The translations under genes were made by a program, and so were the position numbers. The notes under the pieces were generated by a model that worked only from the letters and a program-made list of their open reading frames with translations, did no database searches and had not been told where the DNA came from. Positions 26,401 through 37,857 of a DNA stretch of 64,000 bases are shown piece by piece. The stretch lies in contig JAWNZC010000314.1 of the NCBI GenBank assembly GCA_035771165.1, positions 6,340,001 to 6,404,000 of the forward strand. The letters run 5' to 3'. The DNA comes from Paragorgia papillata (Eukaryota; Cnidaria; Anthozoa; Scleralcyonacea; Coralliidae). Positions within the stretch are counted from its first letter, which is position 1. The number at the start of each line of letters is the position of its first letter.

Positions 26401-29400
26401 TTTAAAATAAACAAAGTATAGATACAGTTTCTGGATGTTCAACACTGTTATTCTGCTGTTGTTGGCTCGCTAGCAAGTCTGCCAAGAGCCCGCCAATTTC
26501 TTTGCAAATCGATGCGCGCGCAACACCCTGAAACTCGCCTATTATCGGGACATGCGTTTTAGCAGTATAATCCAATTAGCATAATCAGTATTCATATGCA
26601 GGATGGTGCTGTCAACGGGTCACCATTTTAAAAGCTCGAAATTTCATACTATGTTTAGGTCGTACAAGCTCTGTTTCCTAGTACATTTAAACATTTATAT
26701 GTTATTCAACATATGCTGGGGTTTTGAAATGATTTGAAGTGTCTTACAAGGCACTAAACGACGGTTCACCATGGTGATCCGTAAAGATAAAGAAGATAAT
26801 CCATATATGTTATATTCTATTTTGGTCTGAACGGGTCACCATTGCACAATCGGCTCGTTGTATAGTGATTTCCCACCACAATTTTAAAACACAAACTCCA
26901 CCATGGTACGACGGAGCAGACTTCACATTTGATGTCTTTAATGTGCGGCTGGCGTATTCTGCAAAGTTGTTTTTGTACATGTTCATAGACGGTGACCCGT
27001 TGTGGTGATCCGTTAACTATTATCAATTCCACATTTAGGGGTGGGGTGGGGTGTATGAAGTAATTATTCTTTATACCTGACACAGAGACAGAGATGTTAT
27101 ACACAAAGCAGCGTTAATCATTTCACAAATAGTTATTTAGTCTATTATTGTAATATATAATAGTTATTTAGAATATTAATATTATTGCCTGTTAATGGCA
27201 TATTTATAACGCTACTGTTTATTCCTGAAATATACGCAGGCCTGTCGTCTGAGGAAATAAGTATCGTATACAGTCAGGTCATATTTCATTGCACGTGTAT
27301 TTTATTGACACTTAAACACATTAATTAATATGTACGATGTTGACAGTACTTATGAGTTCTTAGTTCTAATATCTTAAACGCTGTCCTTTCCACTTAATAA
27401 TTTCTCGCACGCGATTTCCCATCGAGGCGATTGTCTTATTTATGATTTCTGTAGGCATCGATTGAATTGTAGATATCACTCTATCTTTAAATTCCTCGTA
27501 CGTTTCCTTTGTGATTTGTGATTTTATTGCTTGCTCACGCGATGCATCTGAAACTAGTTTAAAAACATTCTCGATAGCATTTAAGTCAGGACTTCTCGGG
27601 GGAATTTTTAGAAGTTCACAGTTTGCACGGTCCATAGCTGCGCGAGCCAATGCTGAGTTTTGACTTGGATCTCCGTCTTGTAGCCATAATCGCCTTAGGC
27701 CTTTATCTGCAATAGCAAACATGCTTTCAAAGTTGTCGTCAATGAACTTTGCAAAATAACGGCCATCTAACTTCTCATAAGCCTTGCATAGGACCACACC
27801 CTTGTCAAAACTTATAGCTACCATCAGCTTTACCACTCTCCCCCCAGTGCCTGTTTTTTGTCCCTTCGCATTTCCTACCAACGTCATAACTTTCCACACC
27901 TACTTGACGTCGTATATATGTTCTTCTTCACTTCCGGCGCAAAAGACAATCTCATGCAAAATAAAATGTGCCACCATGATTTTCAAAGGCTTGTCCCCCT
28001 TCCCCCCTTCAATGTTGCTATTTGAGCTCGAAATTCAAAGGAAAGCCTCCAACAGTGCAAACCATCACTAACCAACATTGGAGAGGGTTCGGGAGCATGG
28101 AGTGTCTCGTTTATTTTGCATGTGATTGTAGCTCCTTCGTAGCTTGGTCTGTACGAAAACCTCAGGCAAATACTTTCCCGTACAGACCTCGCACTCGGTT
28201 AATAAGTCCTTAGTATTGCACTGCACCGTACCATAGTGTTGTGTATTATATTGTAATATAGTACTGTATAATATACAATACTTTATTTACCATTGTTTAT
28301 CAAGGTGAGTGATGAGTTTGAAGCATTAAAGTCAGAATTAAGTGTTTACTGTATTTATGGTGGAACCCCATATGCTCCACAAGGTAATTGAGACATTTCT
28401 TTAAATTAGAATAGATCAGACTTAAGAAATTAAATTAATTTATGTCTAAAGAAGTCTAGTTTCTAACTGTAAGACCACTAAAAACATTTTGGGCTGTCAA
28501 TCGGTAACAACCAAAGATATTTTTGGTTGTCTATAGTATTTTAATCAATATTTGAGTAATCAGCATTAAAGGGTATTGGCAATAAAAATTAAGTTTGCTT
28601 AATTTGAAAGAACTTGTAAAAATAATTGTAATAGAAGATCTTTTACAACTTTTTCGTATCTTTCTTCGTTTTCAAGATATTTCAATTTGTTTAATATGTA
28701 AATGAGATGGGCTCTGACGTCAGGAGCAGGGTACAGTATTTTTACACAAAGCAACATCAGTTATGAAATGTTCAGTGTCACAAGGCGTTTTTATGTGCAC
28801 AGTTTCAAATGATTTCGTTGAACAAATTTAGAGATATAACTGATTTTTCTACGTGTCTCTGCTCCTAACGTCAGAGATCATCTCATTTACATATTACACA
28901 AGTTGAAATATCTTGAAAACGAAGAAAGATACGAAAAAATTGTAAAGGATCTTCTATTACAATTTTATGAGTTCTTTCAAATTAGACAAACTTCATTTTT
29001 GTTGCCAATACCCTTTAAAGGACATTGCCCACCACATTATTTTGATGTGAAAAAACTAAAAAAAAATTCTCTTAAATGTTGTAGAATCAGCAATTAGATC
29101 TGGATTGGATGTTCTAATTGGTACACCTGGCCGAATATTAGATCACATGCAAAGAGGAACTCTTGATTTAAGTAAATTAAAGTATGTTCAACAATCATTA
29201 ATTCAAAGTGCTTATGAAATGAAATTTTCGCTAATTTCTTTATTTCATAATATAAAAATATAGAAATCGCTGATATTGCTACATATGCTCACTTTGTTTT
29301 TACGTGTTTAGAAAGTGCTTTATTTTTATATTTAAACTTGCCAAACCGTAGCATTTCTTAAGACGAAATGTCAGCAAGGACTGAGACGAGTAACGATACC

Positions 29401-32400
29401 TAAATTTATGATAATGATCCACCGTGTGACGTCAAATAGTTGTTGTGGCCGCGTTATTGTGTTGTTGACGTTTCACGGCCCTAGCTATCAACTTTGAACT
29501 GAAAATTAAAGTGTTTTCCAAAGACGTAAATATTAAATGAACATATGTACGAATATCAGAATTTTCTATATTTTTATATTATCAAATAATATAAAAAGTA
29601 TAAATTCCATAAGCACATTAAGATGTTTTTTTATAATTAATTTACTTTGTAGACATTGTATTCTGGATGAAGTTGATCGAATGCTTGACATGGGTTTTCA
29701 GGATTCAGTTGAAGAAATTCTGGCTGCTTCTTACAGATCAGGTTTGTGTACACAAAATTATTAGTTTGTTTGTCAGACCTTTTCGGCACACGCGCAAACT
29801 CAACTACGCATGCTATTTATCGCACGCATGAAAGGCCACGTTCAATTGTTCATTCACATTGCAATTGTGAAAATGTGTGAAAGTTTCAGTAATGTCACAT
29901 CTCACAACGCAACGTAAGGTCTCACAATGTAACCTAAGGTCTCACAATGTCACGTAAGGTCTCACAATGTCACGTAAGGTCTCACAATGCAACGTACGAT
30001 CTCACAATGTAACGTAAGGTCTCACAATGTAACGTAAGGTCTCACAATGTAACGTAAGGTCTCACAATGCAACGTAAGGTCTCACAATGCAACGTAAGGT
30101 TTCACAATGTAACGTAAGGTCTCACAATGCAACGTAAGGTCTCACAATGCAACGTAAGGTCTCACAATGTAACGTAAGGTCTCACAATGCAACGTAAGGT
30201 CTCACAATGCAACGTAAGGTTTCACAATGCAACGTAAGGTCTCACAATGCAACGTAAGGTCTCACAATGCAACGTAAGGTTTCACAATGCAACGTAAGGT
30301 CTCACAATGCAACGTAAGGTCTCACAATGCAACGTAAGGTCTCACAATGCAACGTAAGGTCTCACAATGTAACGTAAGGTCTCATAACGTAACGTCTGTA
30401 GTATGGGGAAGAGTGGTTCTGAGACTGGTGGATCTCCTGATCCACCGATCACGTCATCATATTTTAGTCTTATATTAATTTATGCGTTAATTAGCAGCGT
30501 AATCTGCAGCGTAATTGGCTGGCACTCAACCATGACGTACTCTATCAATTATTTACAAGGATATATTGTCCCGGAGGGACTTTTATTTGATAATTAGTCC
30601 CGTTACAAGAATACACCTTGTCGCCTTCCATAGCCCCATATCCCCTCCTAACACCCCAGTTACTTGAAACTAATTATGGCCCAGAGGGCCTTTTTTGTGG
30701 TCCTGGTGTTTAAATAATTTCCTTAACTAGATCTACAACTAAAAGTCGAGGAGGAGAAGCGAGAAAACGTCGACCACATAGCACCCCCACTACACAATAG
30801 TTTTGACTCCAGATTATAATAGGCTGATACCCATAGAACATTGCTAGGTCAGTCGTACTCGCAAATTGTGTGGCCTGCTACATAGAGGGGGTGGGTGGTC
30901 CTTTATACGTTGACAGACTTAAAGTGCACATGAAACGAAAATTAAGTTTGTCTTATTTGAAAGAACACTTAAAATGATAGAGTAACATCTTTTGCAGTTT
31001 TTCGTTTCCTTGCTTCGTTGTTGAGATATTTCAGTTTGTTTGAAATGTAAATTAAACAACTTGACGTCACATGTGCATTGTCAGAGAAGGTTATATATTA
31101 GCCTGCGTAGCAGGCGTTACTGGATGAGGGGACTGGGGAGAGGGCTTAGAAGTAACGCCTGCAGTGGAGCTCTTTGGTTTTGTCAAACACCCCCAAGGCC
31201 CCCAAGTGAAATATGATCTCGGGTGGCCAATGTCTGAAGCTATTAAATTAACTGTTTGTATTAATTGTAATATTTCAAAATCCATGGCATTTAATTCGGT
31301 AAAATTTCGCGTAAATTATTATTTCAATAATTCTCTTTGTATAAAAAACAATTATAGTGCAAGGGAGTTAAAAGACTGAGAGTTGGTCGCAAATCTGTGG
31401 AAGGGATAAATTAAAATGTAACGGAATATGTCTGCAGTGTCCGACGGTGTCTGCTGACAAATATTTCTAAAACTGTGGACTGGAAATGTATGAAATTAGG
31501 TGTGAATGGTATAGTAACCCTGTTTCTATCAATGGCAACGAATATTCATGAAAAAAACAGTAATGACAGCGAGTGTTTACCGAAATAAAACAGTTGTGAA
31601 AGGTATATAAATAGTAGTGATTATTTAACGGAAATATCTGCGGCGTCCCACGGTGTCTGCTCACAAATATTTCTCAAACTGTGGCCTGAAAATTTATAAA
31701 ATTAGGTGTGAATGGTAGAGTAACCCCGTTTCTATCAATGGCAACGAATATTCATGAAAAAAACAGTAATGACAGCGAGTGTTTACCAAAATAAAACAGT
31801 TGAGTGAAAGGTTACCATTATTGAACGGAAATGTCTGCGGCGTCCCACGGTGTTCGCTTTCAAAATCAAATTCAGGAACTTCCTGTTATTAAGATATATT
31901 CCAAACTCTCGCATGGAGGTTTTAAATATAAAACTTAGTTGAATGGTATGGGAGTCGAGGAGGCTGACACTCAGCATTTTCATTTGATCAAATCGCAAAA
32001 GCACTGCAAGATGCTGTTTAGATATTTCCTGTGATATAAATCGTTTCAGCTTTGTTTGAAAATTAGAATTGAAATTATTAATTTTACTTACTAAACCTTC
32101 TTGATTGACAGATTCTGGGCGCTAAGCGAATCACATTCGGCGTAATCAATAATTAAAATCCCGTTCGTCAGCGAACGGGTTTTACAAAACCAAAGAGCTC
32201 CACTGCAGGCGTTACTTCTAAGCCCTCTCCCAGTCCCCTCATCCAGTAACGCCTGTACGCAGGCTAGTTATATATCTTTGCTATTATCAAACATAATCAC
32301 TTGAAAATTCTACATGTTTGGCGTTGTGAGAGAAACACGCACATATTTCCTTCGAATTAAGTTCGGTTTGAAATGATTCATGTAAACAGCCCCTAAAACG

Positions 32401-35400
32401 ATAACGTATCCTTTTCGATATAAATGTTATGTTGTTTTAACTCATCAAAAATTGTATCCATAACGTATATGCGCTGTATACGTCTACAACAAGTCGTGTG
32501 CACACGACCAAAGTAGGAGATTAATTAATAAAGAGGAGTCAACAACAAGATATAAATGCAAACATATTTATTACCTATTAAATTAGAATACAAAATTATA
32601 TTACCTTTTTACATTTAGATTTTACCACCGTTTTTACAGTAACAGTTGGCCGCATTTGCATTTTTACAACTTTTTGACAAAATTATATATTTTCAGTTAA
32701 CAAATGTTCAGTTTTTCTATGTCTTCAGTCAATGCATCAACAGACTTTTGAAAAAGATACTCCTCATAGGCCTCTTTAGGCTCACTCTTTCTACTTGTAA
32801 ATGATTCACCATTTATCAAATCTACGCCTTCGGGTTTAGGTTTTACAAATCGTACTTTCACGCTGATAAACCACTTGAGTCCGTCCTTCTCTTTCAACTC
32901 TTTGGAAAGGTGACTTAGGACCGGCTTGGATTTACCACGTAGAAACTGCGACATGTCGTGTTTTGGATCTTTTCTCGGCTTGAGCTCAACTTTTTTCACA
33001 TCACTGACTCTTCGTTTTTTCGAGGTGGGAATGTCATCGGCTTCTTCTGGCTTTCTTTTACGAGTTTCTCCTCGGCAGAAAACCTGATGTTCCAAAAGGG
33101 CATCCTTACGGTAAAATGTTTTTGAACAATAACCACATTTATGGTTTATCACTTTTTGATGTTTCTTTTCATGCCGTCTCAGGGCATCTCTGCGTGTAAA
33201 TGACTCGCTGCAGTTCTCGCAAACAAACCTCTTGGTTCCATGAGCAGTGCGTTTATGGCGATTCAAATTGGTAAGCTGACTAAAACTTTTTGAACACGTC
33301 CCGCATACGTGAGCCATCCTATATACAAAAGAAGTAAACGAGTGATAAAGAAAATAATACATTTATGAGTAAGAATCTTTTACAATATACGGATAACAGA
33401 ATGAAAAAACCTTTCCAACCCGTGAAGAATTCCTCTTCCCGTTTGCAGTTGGTTAAGGCTCGGACCATCATTTGATAGATGTTTATCCTTGCCAAAAGGT
33501 TGAAATATATATTAATACATTTCTGTCACTTACCTTTTGCACATAAAATTGAAAAGCGTCGAACAGATCAATTCGATTTCTCTCGCTTATGGATGGATCG
33601 AAGGTTTCCACGATAATAAAATTTCTGTTCAAGATGTGGACATATATGTCCAAAAAGTTCACTAACCACATGTGCGATAGAAAACTAACGTTTTGCGCAT
33701 GCGTAGTTGGACATTCTTGGACATCACTTGGACGCCACCTCTTTATTCCTGTCGGGGTTTTTTCTACGATACATCATAACCAGGGGGACGAAGGTGTTAC
33801 GCACGCAAGGTCTCGAAATAATATTATGAGTAAATATAATCAATGTTTATACAGATAAGTGTGCTTTCTTTTGTTCGTTGAGATCATAATTCAAGAGTCT
33901 GGGTCACCAAGGAACTATAGTATAATCATTACAAAATCCACGTCTTTGTTCACGGATTGAGCGAAGCTGGACAAGTTCTAATTTATTCAAATTATTATTA
34001 TTAATAATAATAATTATTAATTATTATTCAGATCATCTAGGTTTATGTTGTTTTCTGCCAATGTCTCTATCGCTCTGGTTTCTCCACTCACGTTTGTTCG
34101 CTAATCGACATCAACCTCTTTCGATTGATGAGAAAGAGAAGGAATCAACGATGTTACGTCAGTTAGTTAGATAGAAATGCATTTGTTTCTTTAGTTTAGA
34201 CTCGCTAAAGTTTTGGCTAATCGGTTGCTAGGGCACGTCATGGCTGAATGACAATGCTGTTAATCTGTTATGGTGAATAAATTGATACAAGACCACAGGT
34301 GGCCCATTCAAGCGACTTGTCTAAAATGTATTAAATATGTCATCACAAGCACTTAAACTATTAAAAATACATTTAAATATAAAATATCTGGTGTTGTGTT
34401 GTTCCTTTTTGTATTTTAGTCTGATACCTGTATATTCGAGCAGTATTGCTCGCTTTGCGGTATGCTTGCTTACCCTTGCACAGACAAATAGGGAAAATAG
34501 TCTCATACCTGTATAAGCATACCGCAAAGCGAACGATACTGCTCGAATATACAAGTATGAGACTAAGATACAAAAAAGAACAACACAACACCAGATAATT
34601 TAAATGCATTTTTAATAGTTTAAGTACTTGTGATGACATATTTAATACGTTTTAATAAATATCAGTCAGACAAGTCGCTGTAGTCTTGTTATCTTGTATA
34701 TCAATTTATTCATCATAACATGCAGTATTGCCATTCAGCCATGACGTGCCCTAGCAACCGATTAGCCAGAGGACCAAGGGAGCGCAAGCCGGGAAAATAT
34801 CTACCAGGCAAAATTCGCAAAAGAACAGCATACTCTGCTTTTAAAAAAACTTTAGTTGGCGAACCTAAACTAAAGAAACAAATGCATTTCTATCTAACTA
34901 GTTGATGTAACATCATTGACTCCTTCTCTTTCTTATCAATCGAAAGAGGTTGGTGTCAGTTAACGAACAAACGTGAGTGGAGAAACCAGAGCGATAGAGA
35001 CTTTGGCAGAAAACAACATAAACCTAGATAAACTAAGATTTGAATAAATTAGAACTTGTCCAGCTTCGCCCAATCCGTGAACAAAGACGTGGATTTCGTA
35101 ATGATTATTAAGGAATTACATGATCTCAACGAACAAAAGAAAGCACACTTATCTGTGTAAACATTGATTGTATTTACTCATAATATTATTTCGAGACCTT
35201 GCTGTGTAACACGCAGATACTGGTGAATCATTTACAAGTAGAAAGAGCCTACAGAGGCCTATGAAGAGCATCTTTTTCAAAAGTCTGTTGATGCATTGAC
35301 TGAAGACATAGAAAAACTGAACATTTGTTAACTGAAAATATATAATTTTGTATTCTAATTTAATAGATAATAAATATGTTTGCATTTATATCGTGTATTG

Positions 35401-36673
35401 TTCACTCCCCTTTATTCATTTACCTCCAGCTTTGGTCGTGTGCATGAACACGGCTTGTTGTAGACGTATACAGCGCGCATACGCCATGGATACAATTTTT
35501 GATGAGTTAAAATGTAACATATCATTCATGTAACTAAATATGTAACTTTATAATATTTTATCATTGTAACTTGAGTTTTTCAGTTTAACGTTTGTTAAAT
35601 TGCCATTCAAATATTTTAATAAATCTAATCTAATAACATTGATATCGTTAACTGCCAGATCTTCGTTGTTGGTTGGAGGTAGGTGCCATAGGTAGCCAAG
35701 GCTAAGCAATCTAGCCGTAAGCAATGAGCAAAGCAACATAGCAAGCAATTGAGCAATCCCGACGTTCGGGGCAAGCAATTGAGCAATGCCGACTTCGGGG
35801 CAAGCAATTGAGCAATCCCGACTTCGGGACAAGCCGTAAGAGGTGACCATGACAACTCTGCCAAGGCAGACCTCCCGGCACCTGTCACACTGAGTAATCA
35901 GTGGAATATGTATTATGTATAACACGAGTCTATAACTTACTTACCTGAAAAGGGTGGGGGAAGGGTGGGTTGGAACAAGCGACAATCCAAAATGCAAATA
36001 CACGAGAGCTGAGGAACAGGCTAGCAAGCAAAGCCAGTAAAGATAGCAGCAACGCTACAGACACAAGCCCCGCCAAATGGGAACCGTGCGTGTGCGCCCC
36101 TGGGCCTCCTCAAGACCTTGGGACTCCCCAAGATCGTAAGGGGTAGTCCGCTGGCTAACTACATCGGCAGTTAACTTTGCTTAAATTACATTTAACTGCA
36201 CATATAAAGATACGTTATCATTTTATATTCAGACATGTCTTGACGAACATCGACACCTGTTTGATAGTTTTAGCGATCAATTAGATCGTATGAACCTTCA
36301 TCACATCTATGAAGAAATGGATCAGAATAATTTTGGAAGAATAGTTGCTTTTCCCGCTTTCGTGTACAGAGTTAGCGATTCGTACGATAACCAAACGGTT
36401 CGAGAGGTCATACGACGAACGGTGAAGGATTTTCACAACGTAGATTTATCACAATATAAGAGGCGTAAGAATTCTTCGTTACGAATGCTTGGTCAACTGT
36501 TCCTGAAATTAATATATGCATATATCGCCTGAGTGTATATATGTTGCGTCGTTGCCTTTTTTTCATTCATTTAAGTCTAACCTTAATTGTGTGAACATGA
36601 TCTGCTGTGGCGGTTTACCACAAATAGCCCTTCGTAATATTTTTCGAATGATTCGCTGTATTTCAGCGTGCTG

Positions 36674-36712
<39 letters not shown>

Positions 36713-37789
36713 TTGTACAGGCATCCTTACGCAAATATCACTAGCGATGCCTTTATTACGTAATATATTCTCTATAATATAAATATCAAATAAAATTCCC
36801 TCCGGGACAATATATCCTTGTAAATAATTGATAGAGTACGTCATGGTTGAGTGCCAGCCAATTACGCTGCAGATTACGCTGCTAATTAACGCATAAATTA
36901 ATATAAGACTAAAATGATGACGTGACCGATGGATCAGGAGATCCACCAGTCTCAGAACCACTCTTCCCCATACTACTAACGTAAGGTCTCACAACGTAAC
37001 ACGAGCTCTCAAAATGTAACGTAAGGTCTCACAACGTAACATGAGGTCTCGAAATGTAACGTAAGGTCTCACAAGTGAGTCGCAACGTAACGTAAGACCT
37101 CACAATGTAACGTAAGGTCTCACAACGTAACGTAAGACCTCACAATGTAACGTAAGGTCTCACAACGTAAGTACGTAACGTAAGGTCTCACAATGTAACG
37201 TAAGGTCTTGTAACAGTAAGGTCTCACAATGTAACGTAATATCTCACAACGTAACGTAAGGTCTCACAATGTAACGTAAGATCTCGTAACGTAATGTCTC
37301 ACAACATAACGTAAGGTCTCACAATGTAACGTAAGGTTTCACAACGTAACGTCAGGTCTCACAACGTTACGGAAGATCTCACAGCGTAACGCAGATCTCA
37401 CAACGTAAGGTCTTTCAATGTAACGTATATCGTCTTTAAGCGTAGGCTACTGTAACAGTTTTCACAGCGTAGTAGCTTTTACGTTTGCTTTAATTGATCA
37501 GTTGAAACGCAGGCGCAAAATTATTTACGTGTGTGAATTACCGCAGATGTGGAGTTTTCCTTATGAAAAGGCTTGGTTAGTGAGTCGATGCAATTGCATG
37601 TATTTAATAATTGACTGATTGATTGATTGATTGAACAGACACATACACAGCTAGATAGACAGACAGACAGGCAGAGACAGACAGACGGACGGACAGACAA
37701 ACAAACAAACAAACAAACAAACAAACAAACAAACAAACAAACAAACAAACAAACAAACAAACAAACAAACAAACAAACAAACAAACAAA

Positions 37790-37857
<68 letters not shown>

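Larger units (their letters stand above)
25513..28206. mobile_element. Composite inverted-repeat element with transposase fragment
   Basis: The left edge (cttattaacc ... ctgtatgggaaagtatttgc) is mirrored at the right edge (gcaaatactttcccgtacag ... ggttaataag). Inside each edge lies a 183-bp segment in direct orientation (25581-25763 and 27947-28129) with almost identical sequence, from caatctcatgcaaaataaaa to tgcatgtgattgt. Between the duplicates are the transposase fragment (27366-27899) and a small nested element (26324-26543). No clear target duplication. Confidence 0.6.
32420..35528. repeat. 3.1-kb imperfect palindrome carrying the C2H2 gene
   Basis: Sequence from 32420 upward reappears in complement from 35528 downward, meeting near 34470. 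Words include aactcatcaaaaattgtatc, agtagaaagcgagt-like tails, acctctttcgattgat and ggtgttgtgttgttc. The left arm contains about 990 extra bases: most of the zinc-finger gene. The right arm keeps only the gene's last 110 bases. This may be a nested transposon with very long terminal repeats or a fold-back duplication. Confidence 0.75.
30400..36974. mobile_element. 6.6-kb element with about 190-bp terminal inverted repeats
   Basis: The left repeat 30400-30592 and right repeat 36784-36974 are inverted copies differing at a few bases; ends read AGTATGGGGAAGAGTGGTTC. It inserted into a 20-bp minisatellite, so target duplication cannot be told from array sequence. Inside, in order: unassigned sequence (30600-30918), part of a TTAA palindrome split by a MULE-like element, the C2H2 zinc-finger gene within a 3.1-kb palindrome, a three-unit 28-bp repeat, an open frame with a BH1-like motif, and a 36-base G run. 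AGT/ACT ends, long terminal repeats and C2H2 cargo recall Polinton/Maverick-type or adintovirus-like elements, but no polymerase, integrase, capsid or protease frame is present. A deletion derivative or an unrelated large DNA transposon are both possible. Confidence 0.65.

Noticed and set aside
29895..30397. CRISPR-like array of 20-bp repeats
   Set aside because: Units are directly head to tail with no unique spacers, and the genome is eukaryotic.
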